NCBI GenBank assembly: GCA_902774295.1
Contig: CACYHP010000001.1
Coordinates: 1-64,000, forward strand
From: an uncultured Bacteroidia bacterium
GTDB lineage: Bacteria; Bacteroidota; Bacteroidia; Bacteroidales; F082
Length of the DNA stretch: 64,000 nucleotides
Reading direction: 5' to 3'
In this document: positions 45,423 through 54,823 of the stretch, one piece after another
Layout of the letters: each line of letters opens with the position of its first letter
How positions within the stretch are numbered: position 1 is the first letter of the stretch
The notes under the pieces: generated by a model
Databases searched by the model: none
The model's input: the letters and a program-made list of their open reading frames with translations, nothing else
What the model was told of the DNA's origin: nothing
Translations under genes and position numbers: made by a program

Positions 45423-46562
45423 ATGGAAAATCTCAGCAACGTTGAAAAACTGGCGAAATACCTGATTATTGTGGGTATAATAGCTGTTGTGTGCTCGGTG
45501 TGCTGGTACTTCAGCACCGTGCTGATTTATATCGTTTTGGCGTTTGTGGTGTCGCTCATCAGCCGCCCGGTGGCACGCCTCATGGGAAAAATCCGCATCA
45601 AAGGGAAAAGCGCACCCGACTGGCTGCTGTCAATACTGTCAATCATCCTTGTCATAGCACTGCTGCTGATGGTGATACTCCTGGTGATCCCTGTAATAAC
45701 AAGAATCATCAACGACGCCTCACTATTCAGCAATATCAACAGCTCCGACGCTAACTTTAGCGATACTATCAACAAATGGATTATCGGTATTTTCCCAAGT
45801 CTGGGCAAGGATTTCGATGCCATAGGAATGCTGCTCAACTATCTGAAAGGTCTGCTGTCAGACTTCGACATCACCGGTCTCATCGGCTCGGTAGGCTCTA
45901 TCGTGATTGACCTCGCCATCGGACTGTTTGCCGTGGTGTTCATCTCTTTCTTCTTCGTAAAAAATGAAAATCTTTTCTCCAATATTGTCGCTGCCCTGGT
46001 TCCTGACCGCATCGAAGCTTCAGTAACTGAGGCGATTGTAGATATCGAGCATCTGCTTTCACGTTATTTTGTGGGACTTCTCCTTGAGATGCTTGGCGTC
46101 GCCTTACTCAATTTCCTGGGTCTGTGGCTCATTGCCCGCATCAGCGTCAGCTATGCTCTCGGCATCGCGTTCATCGCCGGAATCCTCAATATCCTTCCTT
46201 ATGTGGGACCTATCATTGGTGAGATCCTCGGCGCGTTGCTCGGCATGGTGCTCCACTACGGCGCAGGCGTCGGCTTGGACGTCAATATCTGGATTTTCGC
46301 ATTGATTATCATCGCGATAATGCTGACGGTGCAGCTCGTCGACAACTTCGTGCTGCAGCCAATCATCTACTCTACCAGCATCCAGGCGACACCGCTTGAG
46401 ATTTTCATCGTGATGCTGATGGCAGGACATATCGGAGGCATCTTGGGAATGCTCGCCGCAATACCAGCCTATACGGTCATCCGCGTCATCGCAGGCCGTT
46501 TCTTCTATGATAAAAAAATCGTGCAACGACTGATGCCTGACATTAAAAAAGAGGGAAAATGA
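45423..46562 (+). CDS. AI-2E family transporter-like membrane protein
   Basis: A 379-residue inner-membrane protein with about eight hydrophobic segments. Seen: the family core with IGLFAVVFISFFFVKNENLFSNIVAALVP, HLLSRYFVGLLLEMLGVALLNFLGLW, IAFIAGILNILPYVGPIIGEILG and LVDNFVLQPIIYS. Members export small molecules or act as Na+/H+ antiporters; the name is historical and the substrate unknown. It lies between two glycosidases and overlaps the GH92 start as ATGA. Confidence 0.9.
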   Translation: MENLSNVEKLAKYLIIVGIIAVVCSVCWYFSTVLIYIVLAFVVSLISRPVARLMGKIRIKGKSAPDWLLSILSIILVIALLLMVILLVIPVITRIINDASLFSNINSSDANFSDTINKWIIGIFPSLGKDFDAIGMLLNYLKGLLSDFDITGLIGSVGSIVIDLAIGLFAVVFISFFFVKNENLFSNIVAALVPDRIEASVTEAIVDIEHLLSRYFVGLLLEMLGVALLNFLGLWLIARISVSYALGIAFIAGILNILPYVGPIIGEILGALLGMVLHYGAGVGLDVNIWIFALIIIAIMLTVQLVDNFVLQPIIYSTSIQATPLEIFIVMLMAGHIGGILGMLAAIPAYTVIRVIAGRFFYDKKIVQRLMPDIKKEGK

Positions 46563-48787
46563 AAAAATACATGACACTTCTGGCGGCTATGCTGCTGCCA
46601 TTTATTATGCTGGCGCAAAATGCCAACGATTACACTAAATATGTGAACCCATTCATCGGCACTCAGACCGACGAGACGGGCGCTTTGAGCGGAAGTACCT
46701 TCCCCGGCGCGACGATGCCACAGGGCATGGTGCAGCTGAGTCCTGAGACGGAGCAGATGGTCACCTGGGACCCTTGCTCGGGCTACGATTACAACAAAGA
46801 TGTGATTTACGGCTTCACGCATACGCATCTCAGCGGAACAGGCTGCACCGATCTCATCGACGTGAGCCTGATGCCGGTTTCTGAAGAAGTGACGCCAGAG
46901 CAATTGAAAAATGCCATTTTCGGTCAGCATTACAGCCATGAAAATGAGGCGGCAAGACCGGGATATTATCAGGTGTTTTTGCAGGAAAGCGGCGTGAATG
47001 TTGAGGTTTCGGCAACTGTCAGAACAGGAATCACGAAGTATACCTTCCCGAAAGGCAAGCCACAAAACGTGGTTTTAGACCTCGACCGCGGCACCTATCG
47101 TGGCGACGCATATTACTCTGGACGTCGTTACTATGACATCATTCAAGCTCAGATTCGCATCGTCGACGACCATACCGTCGAAGGCTATCGCGTGGTCTGC
47201 GGATGGGCGAAGCTGCGTAAAATCTATTTCAGAGCCGAGTTCTCGAAGCCAATCAGCAAGCACATTTTAATGAATGGCAGTCTCAACGTCGGCAACAGCG
47301 ACGTGGTGAACGGCCGAACATTGCGTGCAGCTTTAAGCTTTGATGATACTGACAATCAGGAACTTATCGTGAAAGTCGCCATCTCCCCTGTCGACAATGA
47401 CGGTGCACGCAAAAACATGCTCGCCGAGGCTCAAAGCTGGAATTTCAACGAATATGTTCAAAATGCTCACGATGTCTGGCAAAAAGAGCTCAGCCGCATC
47501 GACATCGAGGGCACCGACGAGCAGAAAACCATATTCTACACTGGGCTTTACCATGTCTTGATGCAGCCAAACACGATGAGCGACGTCGACGGCCGTTATA
47601 TGGACACCAACTTCGAGATCAAGCAGATGCCTGAGGGACAGACCTATCACAGCACCTTCAGTCTGTGGGACACTTTCCGTGCCGCGCATCCGCTCTACAC
47701 TTTGATTGCACCTGATATCGCCGCACAGTTCGTCCGCGACATGGTTCTTCATCACCAAACCTACGGCTACCTCCCGATTTGGGACCTTTGGGGTCAGGAC
47801 AACTACTGCATGATCGGCAACCACGCCATCCCAGTTTTGGCTGATGCCATTTTGGCAGAGATTCCGGGCATCGACGTGGAAGAAACTTATCAGGCGATGG
47901 TTGAGAGCAGCACACGCAGCCATTACAACTCGCCTTTCGAGATTTGGGAACAATATGGCTACTTGCCGCAGACTCTTCAGAATGAGAGCGTCAGCATCAC
48001 CATGGAGCAGGCTTTCGACGATGCCTGTGTGGCTTTGGTGGCAAAGAAACTGGGCAAAACCGATGACTACGAGCGTTTCTACCGCCGCAGCATGTTTTAT
48101 AAGAACCTCTTCGACCCTGAGACCGGTTTCTTCCGTCCGAAAGACGAAAACGGCAACTGGCTCGAGGGTTTCGACCCGCTCAGCTACGAGCAGCCGTGCT
48201 TTGTGGAAGGCAACGCATGGCAATACATGTGGTTCGTGCCTCAAGATCCTCAAGGTTTAATCAACCTTTTCGGCAGCAAAAAAGCCTTTTTAAAGAAACT
48301 TGACGAGAACTTCAGTCTGACCGCCACTTCAGGCGAGGTCAACGGCAACGCCAGCGGCTTCATTGGGCAGTATGCGCATGGCAACGAGCCGAGTCATCAC
48401 ACCGTTTATCTCTATAATTTCGCAGGAAAACCTGAACGCACTCAGGAACTGGTCGAGCAGGTCCGCTCTGAGTTCTATCGTGCCACACCATGCGGCTATG
48501 CGGGCAACGACGACTGCGGACAGATGTCGGCATGGTACATCTTCTCGAGCCTCGGCTTCTATCCGTTCCACGCCGGCTCAGCGGAATACGTCATCGGCAC
48601 GCCTTTGTTCACCAAAGCGACATTACACCTCGAAAACGGCAACGATTTCGTGATTTCAGCACCGAACAAGACACCAGAGAAGATTCATGTGAAAAGCGTG
48701 AAACTCAACGGCAAGCCGATAACAGACTATAAAATCACCAACCAGCAGATTATGGGAGGTGGAGTTTTGGAATTTAAAATGAAATAG
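46559..48787 (+). CDS. Glycoside hydrolase family 92 alpha-mannosidase
   Basis: A 742-residue secreted enzyme (signal MKKYMTLLAAMLLPFIMLA). Seen: YVNPFIGT, FPGATMPQGMVQLSP, YGFTHTHLSGTGCTD, TFSLWDTFRAAHPL, GNEPSHHTVYLYNFAGKP and GNDDCGQMSAWYIFSSLGFYP, the core GH92 blocks. GH92 enzymes are calcium-dependent inverting exo-alpha-mannosidases acting on N-glycans or mannan; linkage cannot be read from sequence. The start overlaps the transporter stop as ATGA. Its 3' end overlaps the convergent msrA gene by 14 bp. Confidence 0.95.
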   Translation: MKKYMTLLAAMLLPFIMLAQNANDYTKYVNPFIGTQTDETGALSGSTFPGATMPQGMVQLSPETEQMVTWDPCSGYDYNKDVIYGFTHTHLSGTGCTDLIDVSLMPVSEEVTPEQLKNAIFGQHYSHENEAARPGYYQVFLQESGVNVEVSATVRTGITKYTFPKGKPQNVVLDLDRGTYRGDAYYSGRRYYDIIQAQIRIVDDHTVEGYRVVCGWAKLRKIYFRAEFSKPISKHILMNGSLNVGNSDVVNGRTLRAALSFDDTDNQELIVKVAISPVDNDGARKNMLAEAQSWNFNEYVQNAHDVWQKELSRIDIEGTDEQKTIFYTGLYHVLMQPNTMSDVDGRYMDTNFEIKQMPEGQTYHSTFSLWDTFRAAHPLYTLIAPDIAAQFVRDMVLHHQTYGYLPIWDLWGQDNYCMIGNHAIPVLADAILAEIPGIDVEETYQAMVESSTRSHYNSPFEIWEQYGYLPQTLQNESVSITMEQAFDDACVALVAKKLGKTDDYERFYRRSMFYKNLFDPETGFFRPKDENGNWLEGFDPLSYEQPCFVEGNAWQYMWFVPQDPQGLINLFGSKKAFLKKLDENFSLTATSGEVNGNASGFIGQYAHGNEPSHHTVYLYNFAGKPERTQELVEQVRSEFYRATPCGYAGNDDCGQMSAWYIFSSLGFYPFHAGSAEYVIGTPLFTKATLHLENGNDFVISAPNKTPEKIHVKSVKLNGKPITDYKITNQQIMGGGVLEFKMK

Positions 48788-49283
48788 ATTTTTTAGCAAA
48801 CTCAAACAATTCCAACGGCAAATGACAATAACCGTCAGGGTTCTTTTCCAAATAATCTTGATGATAGTCTTCTGCTGTATAGAAATTCTGCAACGGCATC
48901 ACCTCGACGGCAATTTTGCCCTCGATTTTGGCTTGCTGTTCAGCCATCACCTTGTTAATCGTTTCTAAATCAGTGACATCGGTGTAATAAATGCCGGTGC
49001 GGTACTGCAACCCGACATCATGACCTTGCTGGTTGATGCTCGTCGGGTCGATGGCATGGAAATACATGTCGAGCAGAAACTCGAGGCTGATTTTGCTCGG
49101 GTCGTATTCCACCATGACGGTCTCGGCGGCCTTGGTTTCACCGCTGCAAACCTCTTTATACGTCGGGTTTTCCTTGATACTGTTTGCATAGCCGACTTTT
49201 GTTTCGACCACTCCTTTTATCATTTTGAAATAATGCTCGGTGCCCCAGAAGCAGCCACCGGCGAGATAGATATTTTTTGACAT
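48774..49283 (-). CDS. msrA: Peptide-methionine (S)-S-oxide reductase
   Basis: A 169-residue enzyme reducing methionine-S-sulfoxide in oxidised proteins. Seen: catalytic GGCFWGTEHYF near the N-terminus, GYANS, PTYKEVCSGETKAAETVMVEYDP, HDVGLQYRTGIYY, and a resolving cysteine in DGYCHLP. The start ATG 49283 begins 1 bp after the hsdR stop, so it may be co-transcribed with the restriction locus. The 3' end overlaps the GH92 gene tail to tail. Confidence 0.95.
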   Translation of the reverse strand: MSKNIYLAGGCFWGTEHYFKMIKGVVETKVGYANSIKENPTYKEVCSGETKAAETVMVEYDPSKISLEFLLDMYFHAIDPTSINQQGHDVGLQYRTGIYYTDVTDLETINKVMAEQQAKIEGKIAVEVMPLQNFYTAEDYHQDYLEKNPDGYCHLPLELFEFAKKSISF

Positions 49284-49284
49284 A

Positions 49285-52200
49285 TTATTTGTTGTTTTCT
49301 TCATTTATAATTTCCTCAGCAATACGTTCGGCTTGTTTCAGCACCGTTTCAGTGGCAAGCTGCTGCATATCTGGCGGATAACCGTATTTGCGCAGAAGCC
49401 TTTTCACCGCCACCTTCATTTTTGCCCGGACATTTTCTTTGATTGTCCAGTCGATAGTGGAGTTTTTACGGATAGTTTCAGTTAACACAACAGCCAATTC
49501 ACGAAGCTTATCCTTACCCATCAGTTCTTTAGCACTTTCGTTGTCGGCAACAGCTGAATAAAACGCATACTCGTATGTTGTCAACCCTATATTTTCGGCA
49601 TCTTTGTCCTTTTCAACGATAGTTTTGCTCAATTTGATAAGTTCATCGATGACTTCAGCCGCGGTGATGATTTTGTTGTGATAACGAGTGATGGTCCCGT
49701 CCAACATCTCCATCAATGTCCTTCCTTCAACCACATTGAATTTAGCCCTGACTTTTATCTCATCTTCCAATAATTTCTTGAGAACTTCCAAAGCTATGTT
49801 CTTGTGTTCCATATCTTTAAGCTCCATCAAAAATTCCTCTGAAAGAATGGAGATATCCGGCTTTTTAATGCCTGCAGCATCAAACAAATCAATAACTTTT
49901 TCAGAAACCAAAGCTTTGTCAATAACTTGACGAATCGTGGTCTCGATTTCTTCATCAGTATGACCAGAACCTGTCTGGTCGAACTTGCATAGACGTGCTT
50001 TCACGGCTTGGAAAAATGCCACTTCGTCTTTCACATCCATAGCGGCATCCTGCGGAATCGCCAATGCAAACGCTTTACCCAAAGCTGTCACCTCATTAAC
50101 AAAACGTTTCTTGCCATCATCCAAACCCAAGATGAAATCCTCTGCTTTCAAAATCCAAGAGAGTTTTCCGGAAGTGTCCGCGGTGAAATATTGTTTATAG
50201 TCGAAACCGAAGAACATCTGCTGTACAATCTCCAGTTTTTCCTGCATCAAAGCCACGGCCTGTTCCTGCTGTTGGGTCGGTTCGCCTCTACCTCCAGAAT
50301 CGGAATAGAACGACAAAGCTTTCTTTAAATCTGCCGCAATTCCAAGATAATCAACGACTAAGCCGCCTGGTTTGTCTTTATAGACACGGTTCACACGTGC
50401 GATAGCCTGCATCAGGTTATGACCCTGCATCGGCTTGTCGATGTACAAAGTGTGCAGGCAAGGAACATCGAAACCTGTCAGCCACATGTCACGAACAATA
50501 ACGAGTTTCAGCTCATCGTTCGGGTCTTTCATCCTGTCAGCCAAAGCACGACGTTGTTCTTTGGTAGTGTGATGTTTTGCTATTTTTGCCCCATCCGATG
50601 CCGACGATGTCATCACGACCTTTATAGCACCTTTTGATAGGTCATCAGAATGCCATTCGGGACGCAATTTGACGATTTCTTCATACAAATCGGCGGCAAT
50701 ACGACGGCTCATCGCCACAATCATCGCCTTTCCTTCAAACACCTTCTGGCGTTCCTCAAAATGACCGACAATGTCTTTCGCTATGTTTTTCAATCTGTTA
50801 GGACTGCCGATAAGAGCCTCAAGTTGTGTCCATTTCGCCTTGGCTTTTTGGACATCGTTCATGTTGTCGGTTTCCAGTTCTTTATCAAGGTCTTGCACCA
50901 ACTGACGACCTTCTTCGCTTAATTCGACCTTAGCGAGACGGCTTTCATAGAAGATACGCACCGTGGCACCGTCTTCAACAGCTTGCGCAATATCGTAAAC
51001 ATCGATATAATTTCCAAAAACTGCCGGAGTGTTTTTATCCGTCAATTCAATCGGAGTGCCTGTAAAACCGAGATATGTGGCATTGGGCAAAGCATCACGC
51101 AGATATTTGGCAAAGCCGTATTTTATCTCAGAACCGATAACCTCATCGGCTTCATTCTTCACATCAACAGTCTTGGCTTTGAAACCATATTGTGTGCGGT
51201 GCGCCTCGTCAGCAATAACGATAACATTACTACGCTCGGTCAACGTCTCGAAAGTGTTGCCTTCCTCGGGTTGGAATTTCTGAATCGTTGTGAAAATCAC
51301 ACCTCCCGACTGCACTTTAAGCAAACTCCTCAAATGCTCGCGACTCTCCGCCTGAACAGGTGTCTGCCTCAACAGCTGCTTCGACCCGACAAAAGTTTCA
51401 AATAATTGATTGTCAAGGTCATTTCTATCTGTAATGATAACTATTGTCGGATTATAAAGCCTCTGAACTATTTTTCCGGTATAGAAAACCATGGTCAGTG
51501 ACTTGCCGCTACCTTGCGTATGCCATACAACACCTGCGCGATGGTCGCCTTGAAGTTGTTCTGAAACAGTTTTCAATCCATAATTAGCCGGCGATTCGTG
51601 TACCATCCAGCAACCATTGATGCCTGTTGCCCTCAAAGTCGATTCTACGGCCTTGTTGACGGCATAATACTGATGGTAAGCGGCAATCTTTTTCACCGTT
51701 TTTATCGTGGTGAGTCCGGTTTTGAGATCTTCATGTTTCTGTTTCTCAAAAACAGTAAATGAATTGACAAGGTCGAGCAAGGTATTCTTACGCAACATTC
51801 CGTTGACAAGAACTTCCAATTCACTCACAAGATGCGAGGCGATGTTCTCTCCATCGTCGCTTTTCCATGCTGTGAAACGGCTGTATCCGGCCGAAAGTGA
51901 GCCTGCACGCGCCTCCAAACCATCTGATATTACAAGCAATGCATTGTATGTAAATATCGAAGGTATCTGCTGTTTATATGTCTCAATCTGACGGAAAGCG
52001 CTTTGCAAAGTGGCGTTTTCATCGGCGGCGTTTTTCAACTCAAACACCACCAAAGGCAAGCCGTTCACAAACAGGACCACATCCGGACGACGGTTATGGC
52101 TGTTTTCAATTATTGTGAACTGGTTGACCACCGTAAACTCGTTGTTCCACGGGTCGTTGAAGTCGATGAGCCAAGCCCTCTCGCCACGCTCCACGCCGTC

Positions 52201-52509
52201 TTTGGTAATTACAACCGGAATGCCCTCGGTAAGCATACGGTGAAACGTCTCGTTGTTTGCCAAGATATCCGGCGAACTTATACGCATCGTTGTCTTCACC
52301 ACCTCATCCTGCACCAGCCACGGCAACGACGGATTAAGTCTTTTTACTGCCTTTTCCAACTTATCAAACAACACAACATCCTCAAAACTGAGACGCATCG
52401 GATTGTCGCCATCAGGAGCAATGTCAGGACCATAAAGGTATTGATAGCCTTTAGCTTTCAGCAGTTCTATGAGCATTTGCTCTATATCGGATTCATGGAG
52501 TGGGGGCAT
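49285..52509 (-). CDS. hsdR: Type I restriction enzyme R subunit
   Basis: A 1074-residue motor and nuclease subunit. Seen: an N-terminal PD-(D/E)xK nuclease region with RRPDVVLFVNGLPLVVFELKNA, then a superfamily-2 translocase with HTQGSGKSLTMVFY (Walker A), VIADEAHRTQYG (DEAH-type box), LGFTGTP and QAIARVNR, and a C-terminal helical domain. It cuts unmethylated DNA after translocation together with HsdM2S. Motifs are intact, so the enzyme is probably active. Confidence 0.95.
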   Translation of the reverse strand: MPPLHESDIEQMLIELLKAKGYQYLYGPDIAPDGDNPMRLSFEDVVLFDKLEKAVKRLNPSLPWLVQDEVVKTTMRISSPDILANNETFHRMLTEGIPVVITKDGVERGERAWLIDFNDPWNNEFTVVNQFTIIENSHNRRPDVVLFVNGLPLVVFELKNAADENATLQSAFRQIETYKQQIPSIFTYNALLVISDGLEARAGSLSAGYSRFTAWKSDDGENIASHLVSELEVLVNGMLRKNTLLDLVNSFTVFEKQKHEDLKTGLTTIKTVKKIAAYHQYYAVNKAVESTLRATGINGCWMVHESPANYGLKTVSEQLQGDHRAGVVWHTQGSGKSLTMVFYTGKIVQRLYNPTIVIITDRNDLDNQLFETFVGSKQLLRQTPVQAESREHLRSLLKVQSGGVIFTTIQKFQPEEGNTFETLTERSNVIVIADEAHRTQYGFKAKTVDVKNEADEVIGSEIKYGFAKYLRDALPNATYLGFTGTPIELTDKNTPAVFGNYIDVYDIAQAVEDGATVRIFYESRLAKVELSEEGRQLVQDLDKELETDNMNDVQKAKAKWTQLEALIGSPNRLKNIAKDIVGHFEERQKVFEGKAMIVAMSRRIAADLYEEIVKLRPEWHSDDLSKGAIKVVMTSSASDGAKIAKHHTTKEQRRALADRMKDPNDELKLVIVRDMWLTGFDVPCLHTLYIDKPMQGHNLMQAIARVNRVYKDKPGGLVVDYLGIAADLKKALSFYSDSGGRGEPTQQQEQAVALMQEKLEIVQQMFFGFDYKQYFTADTSGKLSWILKAEDFILGLDDGKKRFVNEVTALGKAFALAIPQDAAMDVKDEVAFFQAVKARLCKFDQTGSGHTDEEIETTIRQVIDKALVSEKVIDLFDAAGIKKPDISILSEEFLMELKDMEHKNIALEVLKKLLEDEIKVRAKFNVVEGRTLMEMLDGTITRYHNKIITAAEVIDELIKLSKTIVEKDKDAENIGLTTYEYAFYSAVADNESAKELMGKDKLRELAVVLTETIRKNSTIDWTIKENVRAKMKVAVKRLLRKYGYPPDMQQLATETVLKQAERIAEEIINEENNK

Positions 52510-52512
52510 ATA

Positions 52513-53355
52513 TCAAGAATTAAGCTGTTTTATAATTTGTTTAGTGGTTAATTCTAATAACTGAAAGTTTTCATCAGAAATATAACTATTATGTGCTATT
52601 AGGCAGCGAATACTATACATCTCTTCCATTTTTACCTTTATCCAATTTTGGTCTTTTATGTCATCTTTAAAGTAATCCCAATTTGCTATAATAAAATCAG
52701 ACAATTCAATAAAATCAATATAATACAAATCGTTGTCACCACGCAACGGCAACCATTTATTCCCTTGTTCCTGTGTTTTCCTTGTTTCTATGCCATTTTT
52801 TATCTTTTTAGGAACAGAAATCACATCCATGTAATTAGTTCCTACTTTTTCTGTCATTTTTCTATCAATATATTGACGAATATAGTTTTCAAGAGCATAC
52901 AGAGTTATGTATGCATCAGCCATCTTTTTCCCTTTATCAATCAAGTCACTATTAATGTTTAAATATGTACCCTCTTCAACCACTTTTCTAATTTCTGCCA
53001 AAGCATCTTTTTTTGTCTCAGATGATAAAATTGGTGAAATTGTCACTTTCATAATATCATAACCTGTATCTGGCGGCATAAGTTGTTTGCAAATTTCCAA
53101 CAAAGTATATTTCATCGATTCAAACTTTATTGAGTTATGCTTTGAATAGACTGATATAGGAATGAAAAAATGTACTTCCGCATAAAAAGCATTCCATCTT
53201 TTTTGTGAATAACTTGTCGTACTATAAAAATCGCAATAACCAGATGCAACTAATTCACATAAATCAATATCATGTGAATACTGTGACTTCACAACCGCTT
53301 TAATTCCAGAATAAAAATCTTCGTTATTTGGACATTCGTATGAGAACTCTGACAT
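52513..53355 (-). CDS. HEPN-domain protein (Swt1-like) inside the restriction locus
   Basis: A 280-residue protein I cannot name fully. Seen: a C-terminal region (about 195-275: YIDFIELSDFIIANWDYF, WIKVKMEEMYSIRCLIAHNSYIS) with an RxxxxH motif (R-C-L-I-A-H), the signature of HEPN domains, and a layout like the Swt1-type HEPN. HEPN proteins are often metal-independent RNases in toxin and phage-defence systems. The N-terminal half is of unknown type. Base composition is markedly more A+T-rich than hsdR and hsdM. It lies between hsdS and hsdR (3 bp before hsdR), so it is part of the operon. Confidence 0.68.
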   Translation of the reverse strand: MSEFSYECPNNEDFYSGIKAVVKSQYSHDIDLCELVASGYCDFYSTTSYSQKRWNAFYAEVHFFIPISVYSKHNSIKFESMKYTLLEICKQLMPPDTGYDIMKVTISPILSSETKKDALAEIRKVVEEGTYLNINSDLIDKGKKMADAYITLYALENYIRQYIDRKMTEKVGTNYMDVISVPKKIKNGIETRKTQEQGNKWLPLRGDNDLYYIDFIELSDFIIANWDYFKDDIKDQNWIKVKMEEMYSIRCLIAHNSYISDENFQLLELTTKQIIKQLNS

Positions 53356-53404
53356 TATTATTTATTGATATTCATTAAACACAATTGTATAATTATTCCC
53401 TTTT

Positions 53405-54541
53405 TTAGACATTTATTTCTCCACTCATCAGCCTCGGCAGCAACCCGTCGCGAGTCTGAATGAGGGTTTGGATTTCATTATTGTTATTTAGTATTTTCTT
53501 GTTTATTGATTCAACTTGCTTTTGAAAACTTTGAGCTATTATTTTAGGTGGAATATGAAACTCAAACTCAGGAATAGCTTTCTTGCTCAAATGCAATACA
53601 GTCGAACCATTTGCATAACCTAGACAATGTTCTTTAAATGCTTGTGTCTTCATCAAATAATATAAAAAACTATTTGAGAAAAACTCGCTTTTACTGACCA
53701 CTTTAACAACATCCATCGAAAAGGTAATTGTTTCATATTGATTCTTGCCAATCACGATAACTGGGTTACCAATTACATCGGCTTCTTGAGTGATGTCTGT
53801 GTGTGCAACAACTAAATCTCCATCATAAAGAACTTGCTCTTTTTTAAATTTCCCCGTAAATTCTTTGTAACCATCCATTCTAAATCCGCCATTCCTATCA
53901 AAACTCTTTAACGTCACCATTGCCACATTAGACGGTTGTAATTCATCACCTTTATATGAAACGCCATTAACTAACTCAACATAATCCCCCAACTTTCCTT
54001 CCTCCCACTCCTCCTTAGCCTCCACTACAAACCACTGCCTGAACAGCGTTTCTGCCATAGCTTCGAGGGTGGCGTTCTCGCGGTGCAGAAGGTCTATCTT
54101 GTCGTCAAGGGAAGAGAGGATGGCGGATATGCAGAGTTGTGTATCTAATGAAGGAAGCATTAACTTGAAATTATTAAGAATAACTGCGGTCAAGAACCTT
54201 GTCGACGTACCTTGTGAGATATTCTTAAACTCCTGCAAACATAGAATTAATGAATAGTATAGAAACTTTAAATTGCATTTGCTCTCATTAGATTCAATAA
54301 TATAAGTTCTTTGATATGCATTGAACTTCCCTTCATAATACTTAATACAAAAATTTCCTTCAGCATTATTGCCAGCTAATAATATTGCCTTTTGGTCAAA
54401 TGCATATTCATCAATTGAAAGTGTTATTGGCGAACAAGTAAAAAATGGATACTTACCATTCTCTACAGCGGCATTAGAATTTAGTTTGCCCGTTCTAAAA
54501 CTTGCAATTTCTCCCAACTTATATTCTTTCCACTCGGTCAT
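53405..54541 (-). CDS. hsdS: Type I restriction enzyme specificity subunit
   Basis: A 378-residue DNA-recognition subunit. Seen: two target-recognition domains (about 5-150 and 190-345), each followed by a conserved coiled-coil region: LSSLDDKIDLLHRENATLEAMAETLFRQWFV in the middle, and KQVESINKKILNNNNEIQTLIQTRDGLLPRLMSGEI at the end. The target sequence cannot be inferred. The recognition domains are A+T-rich and the conserved parts less so, as usual for domains swapped by recombination. Its first 20 bp repeat the first 20 bp of the upstream small gene. Confidence 0.93.
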   Translation of the reverse strand: MTEWKEYKLGEIASFRTGKLNSNAAVENGKYPFFTCSPITLSIDEYAFDQKAILLAGNNAEGNFCIKYYEGKFNAYQRTYIIESNESKCNLKFLYYSLILCLQEFKNISQGTSTRFLTAVILNNFKLMLPSLDTQLCISAILSSLDDKIDLLHRENATLEAMAETLFRQWFVVEAKEEWEEGKLGDYVELVNGVSYKGDELQPSNVAMVTLKSFDRNGGFRMDGYKEFTGKFKKEQVLYDGDLVVAHTDITQEADVIGNPVIVIGKNQYETITFSMDVVKVVSKSEFFSNSFLYYLMKTQAFKEHCLGYANGSTVLHLSKKAIPEFEFHIPPKIIAQSFQKQVESINKKILNNNNEIQTLIQTRDGLLPRLMSGEINV

Positions 54542-54821
54542 AGGCTTTCAATTGTTGTTTTAATTGTTTGATCTCGGCTTCAAGCATGGATTTTTGTGTC
54601 ATCATAGTTCTAACCATGCCATTATCATACATTCCTCTCCTTAAAGCAATATTAATAGCTTCCGCTTGAGCTTCTTTGCTTGATATTTGAGTCATAATGT
54701 TTCGTTTTTCGCCTTCCTTGGCATTTTTATAGGAGCGTCTTGCTATTACATATGTGGCAATTGCAACAATTAGAGTCGCAACGGATATTATGATTATTAT
54801 GTATTCTTTCCAGTCGCTCAT
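54519..54821 (-). CDS. Small membrane-anchored coiled-coil protein in the hsd locus
   Basis: A 100-residue protein: one membrane helix (about 8-27, IIIIISVATLIVAIATYVIA), then a basic segment and a C-terminal coiled coil (about 68-95, MLEAEIKQLKQQLKAYD). No known family recognised. It begins MSDWKEY, nearly the same as HsdS (MTEWKEY), and the DNA 54802-54821 matches 54522-54541 at 18 of 20 bases. It lies 2 bp after the rhuM stop and overlaps hsdS by 23 bp, so it is translationally linked. Confidence 0.65.
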   Translation of the reverse strand: MSDWKEYIIIIISVATLIVAIATYVIARRSYKNAKEGEKRNIMTQISSKEAQAEAINIALRRGMYDNGMVRTMMTQKSMLEAEIKQLKQQLKAYDRVERI

Positions 54822-54823
54822 AA

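Noticed and set aside
53405..54541. Phase-variable inverting hsdS locus
   Set aside because: Only one hsdS, no inverted partial copy and no recombinase nearby; only the 20-bp direct repeat is seen.
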